In this document: positions 51,542-60,260 of the stretch, piece after piece | How the letters are laid out: every line of letters begins with the position of its first letter | Numbering within the stretch: the stretch's first letter is position 1 | DNA from: Labrenzia sp. R4_2 | GTDB taxonomy: Bacteria; Pseudomonadota; Alphaproteobacteria; Rhizobiales; Stappiaceae | Assembly (NCBI RefSeq): GCF_017743865.1 | Contig: NZ_JAGHRJ010000002.1 | Location: 930,001 to 994,000 of the forward strand | Length of the DNA stretch: 64,000 bases | Reading direction: 5' to 3' | Made by a program: the position numbers and the translations under genes | The notes under the pieces: model-generated | Seen by the model: only the letters and a program-made list of their open reading frames with translations | Databases searched by the model: none | What the model was told of the DNA's origin: nothing

Positions 51542-53545
51542 TCACCGGCGGCGCCCGCCTTGATAGGTCGGCACTTCTTCACCACCGAAAATCACCCGGT
51601 TCGGCCGTTGTTCAAAGCTCTGCGCAGCCCGCTGGATCGAGACCAGCGTGCGGTTGAATTGCGCCAATGCGGATGTCAGATCCGCCGACCCCTGGGTGGC
51701 AAATTTCGACAAACCACCCGCAATGGCATCGGCACGGCTCTCAAACGCAACCGCGACCTTCCGGATCGCTTGTGCTGCAAGCGTTGCTTCCTTGATCAAG
51801 CCCTCACCGTCACCGTCAACCATTTCGGAGACCTTCTCGACAAGGCTCTCAACCCGGACCGATGTTGAGTTGAGGGTCGCGGTCATCTGCTGCGCATCGG
51901 TAATGATCTGATCGACATCCGGAGTGCGTTTGCTCAGGTCCGCCGTCATTTGCTGAACATTGTCCGCTGCCTGACGCGCGCTTTGCAAGATTGCCGGAAT
52001 GCCATCTTCTCCGGCAAGGCCACTGGCCGCAGTTTCGACCGAGCCGACAATATTGGCGATTTTTTCCGGATCAACAGCACGCAGCAGTTCATCGGCAGAC
52101 TGGAGCGTGGATGCGAACCGTTCTGCCGCGACCTGTACATCTTCAACGAGCGCTGCAATCCGATCATCCTGGCCGCGAACTGTTGCTGAAACCGCCTCGA
52201 AATTCTGAATCGTGGACTTTGTCGAAGCGATGATTTCGTTGATCTGGCTTTGCTGATTGTTGAAGTTGTCGACGATGCTCGCAACACTGTCGACGGTCTC
52301 GCCAATGGTGGCCGGATCAACGCTCGCAATGATCTCATCGACGCGAACGAGAGAGATGTTCAGTCCTTCAGTGAGTGTGGCAACGGATGCAACAATCTCG
52401 TCGACGCGCAGCGGATCAATCACCGCGGCAATCTCAACGCCACGGGTGACGATCGCATCCACCTTGCCAACGATATCGCGCGTTCCAGTGATCACGTCAT
52501 TGATGGTGCCTTCGCGTGCGCGCAGCATCTCTACAATGTTGTTCACGCCCTGCATCGTGCTGGACGTGGCCACGACCAGTTCATCAATGTCACCCGAGCG
52601 CTTTTCCAGCACTTCGCCAAGCGCTGCCGCGCCCTTCATGACCTTTTCGATGTCTTCCGGCTTCACCGCCTGAACAATGCTTTGAACGTTGCCGAGCCCA
52701 TCATTGAGGCGTTCTGTGAACTCGGTCAGTTCCTTGGCCGCATTTTGAGCATCAGCCATAAGGGTATCGATATCTGCGCTCGCCTTGCCAAGGCTTCCCG
52801 AGAAGGTCTGCAGGTCGTCCACGATGGCCGTGACTTTATCGGACGGCACCGCTGCCAGAAGCCGTTCGCCTTCATCCACCAGGCCCTCAAGCCGCGCAGA
52901 CAGGCTTGAAAACGCATCCGAAGCCTTTCCGATGCTTGCCATGAAATCTTTCACGCCATCAGAATTCGCAGCAAGAGCATCTGAGAACGTCTCAACGTTC
53001 TGGATCGTTTTGGAAATCGCCGGACCATTGTCCTGAAGCAGTTGATCGACGGTTTTCATGGTCGAATCCGCGCGTTTCAGAACGTCCCGCGCGCCATCCA
53101 CGATATCGTCAAAAAACGATCGCTCGGCATTGATCAGCGGGATGTTATTCGGGTTCTGGCTGCCATCCGGATTCAACAGTAGCGGAGAGGAACTTGTTCC
53201 GCCGATCAGATCCACATAGGCAACACCGGTCAAGCCGGTGAAATTCAATGTTGCCTTGGTATCTTCGCGGAGCGGCGTGGATGGCCGGATCCGAACCGTT
53301 GCCAGAACCTTGGTCGGGTCACCCGGCGCAAAATCCAGCGAGGCCACGTCACCAACCTTGATGCCGTTGAACAAAACCTGCCCTCCAACAGGCAAGCCGG
53401 TCACCGCACCGGGAAACAGGATTTTGACTTCGACATTCTGACGCGACTCAGCTGTCACAGCGAGCCAATAGATGAACCCGAACGCGCTGATCAGCATCGC
53501 GATCATAAATGCGCCGATCAATATGTAATTCGCGCGGGTTTCCAT
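51542..53545 (-). CDS. MlaD-like MCE protein with long helical tail
   Basis: 667 residues, against about 180 for E. coli MlaD. One N-terminal membrane helix (YILIGAFMIAMLISAFGFIY) is followed by an MCE domain at about 38-125 (VKILFPGAVTGLPVGGQVLF, NGIKVGDVASLDFAPGD, FTGLTGVAYVDLIGG). The rest (about 150-640) is helical with heptad-like pattern (VDEIVASVATLTEGLN; VDEIIASVDPATIGETVDSV). It forms a periplasmic lipid conduit with the ABC pair upstream. The gene is 11 bp after the ATPase gene. Confidence 0.92.
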   Translation of the reverse strand: METRANYILIGAFMIAMLISAFGFIYWLAVTAESRQNVEVKILFPGAVTGLPVGGQVLFNGIKVGDVASLDFAPGDPTKVLATVRIRPSTPLREDTKATLNFTGLTGVAYVDLIGGTSSSPLLLNPDGSQNPNNIPLINAERSFFDDIVDGARDVLKRADSTMKTVDQLLQDNGPAISKTIQNVETFSDALAANSDGVKDFMASIGKASDAFSSLSARLEGLVDEGERLLAAVPSDKVTAIVDDLQTFSGSLGKASADIDTLMADAQNAAKELTEFTERLNDGLGNVQSIVQAVKPEDIEKVMKGAAALGEVLEKRSGDIDELVVATSSTMQGVNNIVEMLRAREGTINDVITGTRDIVGKVDAIVTRGVEIAAVIDPLRVDEIVASVATLTEGLNISLVRVDEIIASVDPATIGETVDSVASIVDNFNNQQSQINEIIASTKSTIQNFEAVSATVRGQDDRIAALVEDVQVAAERFASTLQSADELLRAVDPEKIANIVGSVETAASGLAGEDGIPAILQSARQAADNVQQMTADLSKRTPDVDQIITDAQQMTATLNSTSVRVESLVEKVSEMVDGDGEGLIKEATLAAQAIRKVAVAFESRADAIAGGLSKFATQGSADLTSALAQFNRTLVSIQRAAQSFEQRPNRVIFGGEEVPTYQGGRRR

Positions 53546-53556
53546 TCACTCAAACC

Positions 53557-54366
53557 TCATGTGCGGCGCAGAGCCCGCTCCCCTCGGAAGTAAGACTTAA
53601 TCCAAGGGTCGTCATTTTTCATCATGTCTTCCATTGGCCCGATCGCAAGAACACGCTTTTGCCCAAGAACTGCGATGCGATCACAGATGGAATGCAAACT
53701 GTCGAGGTCGTGAGTAACCATATAAACGGTCAGATCCAGCGTGGAACTCAAATTGCCAATCAACGAATCGAACGCGGCAGCCCCAATAGGATCCAGGCCG
53801 GACGTTGGTTCATCCAGAAACACCAAATCCGGGTCGAGTGCAAGGGCACGGGCAAGGCTTGCCCGTTTCACCATGCCGCCGGAAAGCTCTGAAGGCAGCT
53901 TGTCTGCGGCATCCTGCGGCAACCCAACCAATTCCAGCTTCAAGGTGGCCAGTTCATCCATTAGGCGCTGCGATAATTTAAGATGCTCCCGCATAGGCAC
54001 CTGAATGTTCTGCTTCACGGTGAGCGACGAAAACAACGCACCTTGCTGAAAGAGCACGCCCCATCGCCGTTCTATCATTTTGCGGGTCTTGCCCGACGCA
54101 CTGGAAAGATCGTGACCGAATACCGAAATCTGTCCGGCCCGCCTCGGTGTCAGCCCTAAAATTGTGCGCATCAACACCGACTTACCGGTGCCAGACCCAC
54201 CAACAAAGCCAAGCACTTCCCCGCGATGCACATCGAGATCCAGGTCCTGCAGGATGATTTTGGAGCCGAAACCGACGGTGATATCGCGAACCGACAGGAT
54301 GTTTTCCGGCTTGTCTGCCTGCGGGTCCGCAACATGCCCGGTTTGTTCGATGTCTGACACTGCCAT
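53557..54366 (-). CDS. MCE-system ABC ATPase (MlaF-like)
   Basis: 269 residues from ATG 54366. Walker A FVGGSGTGKSVLMRTILGL, signature SELSGGMVKRASLARALA and Walker B DLVFLDEPTSGLDPIGAAAF are complete. The ALALDPDLVFLDEPTSGLDP end and the partners mark it as MlaF-like. It powers lipid movement between the membranes with the permease upstream. Its start lies 7 bp after the permease stop. Confidence 0.94.
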   Translation of the reverse strand: MAVSDIEQTGHVADPQADKPENILSVRDITVGFGSKIILQDLDLDVHRGEVLGFVGGSGTGKSVLMRTILGLTPRRAGQISVFGHDLSSASGKTRKMIERRWGVLFQQGALFSSLTVKQNIQVPMREHLKLSQRLMDELATLKLELVGLPQDAADKLPSELSGGMVKRASLARALALDPDLVFLDEPTSGLDPIGAAAFDSLIGNLSSTLDLTVYMVTHDLDSLHSICDRIAVLGQKRVLAIGPMEDMMKNDDPWIKSYFRGERALRRT

Positions 54367-54373
54367 CTCGCCG

Positions 54374-55522
54374 TTATACCCCAATGGCCGCGAAGAACAT
54401 TGCGAACAATCCATCGACGACGATCACAAGGAAGATCGCTTTGACAACAGACATGGTGGTGTGCCGGCCGAGCGACTCAGACGACCCTTCCACCTTGAGG
54501 CCCTCAACGCAGGCAATCAGGCCGACAATCAAAGCCATGAATGGCGCCTTGATGATACCAACGACGAAGGTGTTCACAGTGATGGCCGACTGAAGCTGGG
54601 TCAGGAACGCCGCAGGTGGAATATCCAGGTACGCCCAGGTAATCAGACCGGCACCAAAAAGCGCCGAGATATCGGCCACGAAGGTTAAAATCGGCAAGGC
54701 GATCATCAATGCCAGAATGCGCGGCAGCACCAGAACTTCTGTCACGCTCAAGCCGATGACGTGCAGGGCATCGACTTCTTCTTGCATGCGCATGGCGCCC
54801 AGCTCGGCGGTAAACGCCGACCCGGACCGTCCGGCCACCATAATTGCGGTCAGGATGACGCCGATCTCCCGAAGCACCAGGATGCCCGCCAAATCGACGA
54901 CGAAAATGTCAGCCCCGAACTGCCTCAGGTAAAATCCGCCCTGCTGAGAAATGATCGCGCCGATCAAAAAGCTCATCAGCGCCACAATTGGGACCGCACC
55001 GATGCAGCTGCGGTCGAACTGCACGGCGATTGCGATGCTGCGAAGGCGTTTGGGCTGCAAAAGAACGGTCGACAGGACGATGCCGAGCGATCCGAGGATA
55101 TGCAGCATCGCGAGGGTGTCTTTATACACCTCAACCATCTGCCGCCCAGTCGCTTCAAGAAAACCGACAATCGTGAAACCGGACCGGTCCGGCTGCCAGC
55201 GCGGCGGGTGATGCTTCTCGATCTCGTGAAACAGGCTTTCGCGGATGGGCGTCACCCCGGTCAACTGCACTTTCCGGCCGCTGAATTCCAGCTGCCCACG
55301 GGTGCGGTGGATCAGCCAAGCGCCACTGGTGTCCAGATGATCAACCTCTGTAACGTCGATGCACGTCAGTTTGTCCTTGGCAACATTCAGCTTGGAGATT
55401 TGCTGGTCAGCATCCGCAAGAGTGCTGACAGTCCAGTCTCCGGATAGAATAAGGGACTGATGTCCCTCGGAATCGGTATCCAGGTGCAATTCCGGCGATT
55501 TGTTTTTTTCCAAGAATGCCAT
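54374..55522 (-). CDS. MCE-system ABC permease with N-terminal STAS domain (MlaE-like)
   Basis: 382 residues from ATG 55522; a TTG at 55552 would add ten residues. The first 110 residues form a STAS-like domain (SLILSGDWTVSTLADADQQI; CIDVTEVDHLDTSGAWLIHR). The MlaE core follows (IGAIISQQGGFYLRQFGADI; LREIGVILTAIMVAGRSGSA; FTAELGAMRMQEEVDALHVI). In E. coli the STAS part is a separate protein, MlaB; here it is fused. First gene of the operon, divergent from dgcN. Confidence 0.93.
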   Translation of the reverse strand: MAFLEKNKSPELHLDTDSEGHQSLILSGDWTVSTLADADQQISKLNVAKDKLTCIDVTEVDHLDTSGAWLIHRTRGQLEFSGRKVQLTGVTPIRESLFHEIEKHHPPRWQPDRSGFTIVGFLEATGRQMVEVYKDTLAMLHILGSLGIVLSTVLLQPKRLRSIAIAVQFDRSCIGAVPIVALMSFLIGAIISQQGGFYLRQFGADIFVVDLAGILVLREIGVILTAIMVAGRSGSAFTAELGAMRMQEEVDALHVIGLSVTEVLVLPRILALMIALPILTFVADISALFGAGLITWAYLDIPPAAFLTQLQSAITVNTFVVGIIKAPFMALIVGLIACVEGLKVEGSSESLGRHTTMSVVKAIFLVIVVDGLFAMFFAAIGV

Positions 55523-55598
55523 TCCGGAGAGTTGCCCCTTGCCGCTCGTCAACTTCCCCCCGTATACCTGATTGTAAAGATTAACGTCCAGCAGTCAG

Positions 55599-56627
55599 AT
55601 GAAAGCATTGCCCATGGAAATTGCCCGCCCTTACCTTTTGTTTCTCGGTGACGTCCCCGATGCCCTGGCCGCCAAGACCGCGACAGGCATTGTTGATTGG
55701 CGGAAAGACTGGTGTGTCGGACAGGTCCGGCTCGATGGCTGTGCCGCAGATACCGGTCTGACGGACATGTCGATCGCCGAGGGAACTGCTGCAGGTGCCA
55801 AAACAATGGTCATCGGCGCAGTCAATGCCGGCGGACGTTTGCCGGATCATTGGGTTGATTCGGTGGTCGAAGCCTTGAATGCAGGCCTTGATGTTGCCTC
55901 TGGTCTCCATGTCAAACTCGGCGACATTTCGGCAATCAAGGAAGCAGCCGCCAAAAACGGCCGCCAACTCCACGACGTGCGCCACAACTCCATGACCTTT
56001 GCCACCGGAAAGGGCATCAAACGCCCGGGCAAACGGATTTTGACCGTCGGAACAGACTGCTCTGTCGGCAAAAAATACACTGCCCTTGCGATGGATAAGG
56101 CGATGAATGAGCGCGGCTACACCAGTTCGTTCTGCGCGACCGGCCAGACAGGTGTCTTCATTTCCGGCCGCGGTCTGTCTCTCGATGCCGTTGTGGCTGA
56201 TTTCATTGCCGGCGCTGCCGAGTGGCTTTCCCCGGCAACAGAGGAAGATCACTGGCAGGTGGTGGAAGGCCAAGGCTCTTTGTTCCACCCGTCATTTGCC
56301 GGCGTGACACTCGGACTTCTTCATGGCTCGCAGCCCGACGGTTTTATTGTCTGCCATGAGCCCACGCGAACCAAAATGCGCGGTGTTGAAACACCGCTGC
56401 CAACCGTCGATCAGGTCATCGATATGACCATTCAGTGCGGCAAGCTCACCAATCCGGGCATTCGCTGTGTCGGTATCGCGGTCAACACCCAAGCGCTGGA
56501 TGACGATGAGGCGCTCGCGCTTCTGGCAAAACTGGGCGAGCGCCATGGCCTTCCGGCAACCGACCCGATCCGCTATGGCATGGAAGCCGTGGTCGACAAG
56601 GTCTCCGCGGAGTTCGGCACCCCATGA
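55599..56627 (+). CDS. dgcN: DgcN-type D-glutamate N-acetyltransferase (DUF1611)
   Basis: 342 residues; a second ATG at 55614 is an alternative start. The DUF1611 C-terminal half carries a P loop RILTVGTDCSVGKKYTALAM, then SSFCATGQTGVFISGRGLSL, VVEGQGSLFHPSFAGVTLGL and HGSQPDGFIVCHEPTR. The next gene is an enolase-superfamily epimerase, and the stop overlaps its ATG. This pair matches dgcN-dgcA, described as converting D-glutamate through N-acetyl-D-glutamate to L-glutamate. That assignment comes from memory of the pair, not from residues unique to the activity. Confidence 0.85.
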   Translation: MKALPMEIARPYLLFLGDVPDALAAKTATGIVDWRKDWCVGQVRLDGCAADTGLTDMSIAEGTAAGAKTMVIGAVNAGGRLPDHWVDSVVEALNAGLDVASGLHVKLGDISAIKEAAAKNGRQLHDVRHNSMTFATGKGIKRPGKRILTVGTDCSVGKKYTALAMDKAMNERGYTSSFCATGQTGVFISGRGLSLDAVVADFIAGAAEWLSPATEEDHWQVVEGQGSLFHPSFAGVTLGLLHGSQPDGFIVCHEPTRTKMRGVETPLPTVDQVIDMTIQCGKLTNPGIRCVGIAVNTQALDDDEALALLAKLGERHGLPATDPIRYGMEAVVDKVSAEFGTP

Positions 56628-57607
56628 GCCGCAGCGTCAGCATTGACCTTGAAAGCTTTGAGATCGCGGGCGGCTTTACAATCTCCCGCGGCAGCCGCAC
56701 CCATGCCAATGTGCTCGTCACCACTTTGACGGACGGCGATCACATCGGCCGCGGCGAATGTGTGCCCTATGCGCGCTATGGCGAAACCATGGAAAGCGTT
56801 CAGGAGCAGATCCAGGAGATCTCACCGCTGTTGAAAGACGGTTTGAGCCGCCAAGCGCTGCAAGAGGCCATGCCGGCCGGTGCTGCACGCAACGCGGTAG
56901 ATTGCGCCCTTTGGGACCTTGAGGCCAAACAGTCCGGAAAATCGGCGGCAGAGATTGTCGGGATCCCGCCGCTTTCACCGGTCACGACCGCTTACACGAT
57001 CAGTGTCGGCACACCGGAAATTATGGCGGAAAAGACGGCAAAGGCCGCCCATCGCCCCTTGCTCAAGGTAAAACTTGGCGGGGCTGGCGACGATGAGCGA
57101 ATAGAAGCTGTTCGCAAGGCCGCCCCGGACAGCACCTTGATCGTTGATGCAAATGAAGCCTGGGACGACAGCTGTTTCGCGACGAACATGGCTGCGTGTG
57201 AAGCCGCCGGTGTGGCTTTGATTGAACAGCCTTTGCCCTCCAAGGATGACAGCCGTCTCAAGGAATTCAGCTCAAAGATCACGATCTGTGCGGATGAAAG
57301 CCTGCACACGCGGGATGGGCTTGAGGATCTGCGCAGCCGGTATGATGCCATCAACATCAAGCTCGACAAAGCAGGGGGTTTGACCGAGGCCCTAGCACTT
57401 CTGGATCAGGCCAAAGCGTTTGAATTTGAGATCATGGTCGGGTGCATGCTCGGCACGTCTTTGGCCATGGCCCCCGCGGTCCTCTTGGCGCAGCGGGCAG
57501 ACTATGTGGATCTCGACGGGCCTCTTCTTTTGACGCAGGACCGCGCACCGGGACTGATCTTCGAAGGCAGCACGCTGTTCCCGCCAAGGCCGGAATTGTG
57601 GGGCTAA
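56624..57607 (+). CDS. dgcA: DgcA-type N-acetyl-D-glutamate racemase (dipeptide-epimerase family)
   Basis: 327 residues, enolase superfamily. The catalytic lysine pair is in PLLKVKLGG and NIKLDKAGGLTEA. Metal ligands lie in STLIVDANEAWDD (Asp), ALIEQPLP (Glu) and TICADESLH (Asp). By sequence alone it would be called an L-Ala-D/L-Glu epimerase. The overlap with dgcN (ATGA) favours the N-acyl-glutamate racemase role. The MFS gene downstream is convergent. Confidence 0.87.
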   Translation: MSRSVSIDLESFEIAGGFTISRGSRTHANVLVTTLTDGDHIGRGECVPYARYGETMESVQEQIQEISPLLKDGLSRQALQEAMPAGAARNAVDCALWDLEAKQSGKSAAEIVGIPPLSPVTTAYTISVGTPEIMAEKTAKAAHRPLLKVKLGGAGDDERIEAVRKAAPDSTLIVDANEAWDDSCFATNMAACEAAGVALIEQPLPSKDDSRLKEFSSKITICADESLHTRDGLEDLRSRYDAINIKLDKAGGLTEALALLDQAKAFEFEIMVGCMLGTSLAMAPAVLLAQRADYVDLDGPLLLTQDRAPGLIFEGSTLFPPRPELWG

Positions 57608-57617
57608 CGCTTAAGTT

Positions 57618-58793
57618 TTAACGCACCAAGCTTGAAGCCATGCGCTGACGCACCATCGGCGTTAGCGCCAGCATCACAAACGTTCCGGCCGCCGAAACTG
57701 CCGCCATCAGATAAAACGGCAGATCCGGGTCCATCTCGTACAAGGCGCCACAGACACTCAAACCAATGGCCATCTGCAGGCCGATTGAAGTGGCAAGCAG
57801 ACCCTGGCCGGTCCCGGCCCATTTGCTTGGAACGACTTTTGCCAGAATTGCAATGGCGCCCAGATGGGCCGCGCCAAAGGTGAGCGCGTGCAGAAGCTGG
57901 ATCGCGACCATCGACACCAGCGTATCCGCGAAGGGGAATAAGCCCCAGCGGGCGACCGCGGCAATCCCGGCAACGATCAGGAAAACCGGCGGGTCGAAAC
58001 GAAGCGCGATCTTTCCGGCAACAGTGAAAAGCGCGATTTCAGCGATCACGCCGACAGCCCACAAAATTCCGATTGTTTCGTCTGCGATCCCGGCAGCTTG
58101 CCAGTAGAGCGTCCCAAACCCATAAAATGCCGCATGGGTTGCCTGGAACAAGCCAAGCAGGATGAGCACCGGCCAAAACCAAACCGTTTTGAAGGGCGCC
58201 TCCCCGGCCTCTTCGTCCAAACCTTCGCTTGTCCCGGCGCCGCTTTGGCGCGGAAGTGACAGAACAACGCCGCCTGTCATAAGCGATGCCAAGCCAATCA
58301 GGAAGAGCATCGCCCAGACGGTGTCTCCGGTCGCCAGGAATCCGCCAGCAAGATTGGCAGCAACAAACCCAGCAGATCCCCAAAGGCGCATCCGTGCATA
58401 GTCCGCGCCCGTGTTGCGCGCTGCATCCAAGGCATAGGCATCACTGAGCGGAAGCACCGGCGCCTTGAAGACCATGTAGCCGATTACCCCGGCGCCCAGA
58501 ACGTAAAGACCATTTCCAAGGGCGAAAAGCGCGATGAAGACGGTTCCAAGGAGAGAATAAACAAAGATGGACCACCGGCGCTGACCGGTCCGGTCCGCAA
58601 GGTTAGTCAAAAGCGGGCTTGCGGCAATGCGGGCAACCGTCCCCGCCCCCAGCACAAATCCAATCTCGGCCGCGGAAAACCCCTCGAACTCCAAAATGAC
58701 CGGAAAGAAAGGGAGAAACAGCCCATAGCCAAAAAAATGAACCCCGAACAAGGCGGAGACACGCGCACTGAGGGCCGACGTCAAATTCAACAT
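57618..58793 (-). CDS. MFS transporter of the HcaT-like family
   Basis: 391 residues, about 12 membrane helices. The start has GVHFFGYGLFLPFFPVILEF and GFSAAEIGFVLGAGTVARIA, then DRTGQRRWSIFVYSLLGT and YARMRLWGSAGFVAANLAGG, the pattern of the phenylpropionate-porter-like (HcaT, MFS_1_like) branch. Its 3' end lies 10 bp from that of dgcA. The substrate is unknown; any link to D-glutamate derivatives is a guess. Confidence 0.85.
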   Translation of the reverse strand: MLNLTSALSARVSALFGVHFFGYGLFLPFFPVILEFEGFSAAEIGFVLGAGTVARIAASPLLTNLADRTGQRRWSIFVYSLLGTVFIALFALGNGLYVLGAGVIGYMVFKAPVLPLSDAYALDAARNTGADYARMRLWGSAGFVAANLAGGFLATGDTVWAMLFLIGLASLMTGGVVLSLPRQSGAGTSEGLDEEAGEAPFKTVWFWPVLILLGLFQATHAAFYGFGTLYWQAAGIADETIGILWAVGVIAEIALFTVAGKIALRFDPPVFLIVAGIAAVARWGLFPFADTLVSMVAIQLLHALTFGAAHLGAIAILAKVVPSKWAGTGQGLLATSIGLQMAIGLSVCGALYEMDPDLPFYLMAAVSAAGTFVMLALTPMVRQRMASSLVR

Positions 58794-58912
58794 ACAAACC
58801 GAACCGGATTTTGAGGCCCAAAAGAATATTAACGATTTTCAGTTTACCCTGATTTTGGAAATGTCCGGATTGGATACCGAACGGCCCTTGCAGAGTTGAG
58901 AATCGCGCCCTG

Positions 58913-60085
58913 ATGAAAGCGGAAACACAACAGGTAGAACCGGAGCTGATAGGCGAAGCCGAATATCAGACGCTTGAACAGACCTTGATGGAATCCGATC
59001 GAGGACGTCGGTTTCTAAAAGAGTTTTTGAACCGGAACAAGACCCCGGAAACGACCGAGATCCTCGGCGCGATCCACCGTCTTGAGAAAGTCGTCACCCG
59101 CCAGCGCAAAGTGCCGGATCTCGACAAGATCCGCCTGGATATTGCCGACATGCACGAGGCAATTGAGCGCACCAAGGCGGAGATTGCCAACATCAAGGAC
59201 GACGGCGACGAAAGCAATCGCTTTGTCGATGCCTCTCATGAGCTTGATGCGATCGTGACGCAGACCGAAGGTGCCACCCAATCGATTCTGGAGGCTGCCG
59301 AGCAGATCCAGGAAAAAGCCTGGGTTCTTCGCGAAAACGGCGCAGACGATGCGACTTGCGACGATATTGATGCGAAGGCCACAGAAATCTTCATGGCCTG
59401 TTCCTTCCAGGATCTGACCGGCCAGCGCACCAACAAGGTGGTCCAGGTACTGCGATATCTGGAAAGCCGGATCAACCTGATGATCAACATCTGGGGCATC
59501 GAAGATCTGGAAGCCGATGACACCGCTGGCCCAGTCGACAGCCGCCCGGATGCCCACTTGCTGAACGGCCCGCAGCGTGATGGCGCCGGCGTCTCTCAAA
59601 ACAGCGTCGATGAGCTGATGTCCGTCAGCGGCGACGTGTTTGACGCCGCTTTGGACGAAGTCGCAGCGCCTGGCAACACATCTGCGAGCGAAGCTTCAGC
59701 ACCAATGGGTGAAGCGGACATCGATGCTTTGATGGCGGGCGATAGCGAACCGATGGATGCGGCCGCGATTGATGACATGTTTGCATCCGCGCCTGCGGCC
59801 GAGGAAACGGAGGCAGCAGATATAGCTGAAGTCGCCGATCCGGTCGCCGATGAGTTTGCGGCAGCCCACGCCGATGAAGTCTTGGACGAAGCCGCGATCG
59901 ACAAACTGTTCGATGCGGAAGTCAGCGAGCCGGAAGCTGCCAACGACAGCGAACCGGCTGCGGAAACGGCAGAGGCAGAAGCTGATGCCGACTGGGCTTT
60001 GGTCGAGCAGGAAGCAGATGCCGACGACGGCGCTGACCCGCTGACGGAGCTGACCGAGGCCGAACGACAGGCTCTGTTCAACTGA
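58913..60085 (+). CDS. cheZ: CheZ-like chemotaxis phosphatase with repeated acidic tail
   Basis: 390 residues. A long helical hairpin (about 45-190) carries the CheZ active-site motif ACSFQDLTGQRTNKVV, with Asp167 and Gln171 in the places of the catalytic Asp and Gln of E. coli CheZ. From 200 on it is acidic and disordered, with short units SVDELM (231), DIDALM (269), AIDDMF (285) and AIDKLF (329), and ends LTEAERQALFN. E. coli CheZ ends in a single CheY-binding peptide of similar character (VDDLLDSLGF). It removes phosphate from CheY. It is followed by a strong terminator, then a convergent chemoreceptor gene. Confidence 0.85.
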   Translation: MKAETQQVEPELIGEAEYQTLEQTLMESDRGRRFLKEFLNRNKTPETTEILGAIHRLEKVVTRQRKVPDLDKIRLDIADMHEAIERTKAEIANIKDDGDESNRFVDASHELDAIVTQTEGATQSILEAAEQIQEKAWVLRENGADDATCDDIDAKATEIFMACSFQDLTGQRTNKVVQVLRYLESRINLMINIWGIEDLEADDTAGPVDSRPDAHLLNGPQRDGAGVSQNSVDELMSVSGDVFDAALDEVAAPGNTSASEASAPMGEADIDALMAGDSEPMDAAAIDDMFASAPAAEETEAADIAEVADPVADEFAAAHADEVLDEAAIDKLFDAEVSEPEAANDSEPAAETAEAEADADWALVEQEADADDGADPLTELTEAERQALFN

Positions 60086-60110
60086 TCGATTTTCACACCG
60101 TCAAGAGACA

Positions 60111-60138
60111 AGGGCGCCCATTCCGGGCGCCCTTTTTC
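60111..60138 (+). terminator. terminator of cheZ
   Basis: AGGGCGCCC 60111-60119 pairs with GGGCGCCCT 60125-60133 over a five-base loop, followed by TTTTC. It lies 26 bp past the stop. Confidence 0.92.
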
Positions 60139-60149
60139 TTTGTCTCACC

Positions 60150-60191
60150 AAAGCAAATGCCGCGCTCGTTTCCGTGCGCGGCATTTGCTTT
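60150..60191. repeat. 16-bp perfect hairpin between cheZ and the chemoreceptor gene
   Basis: AAAGCAAATGCCGCGC at 60150-60165 is the exact reverse complement of GCGCGGCATTTGCTTT at 60176-60191, with a ten-base loop. No T tract follows on either strand, so it is not a standard terminator. It may process or protect the 3' end of the minus-strand message. Confidence 0.85.
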
Positions 60192-60260
60192 GATGAGATT
60201 TAAAGGCATCGTCAGCAGACCCGGAGATCAGCCAACGATGCCTCCCCTCTTTGTTCAAGA

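Noticed and set aside
60150..60191. Intrinsic terminator of the chemoreceptor gene
   Set aside because: The stem is perfect but no T run follows on the minus strand, so it is listed as a hairpin of unknown role.
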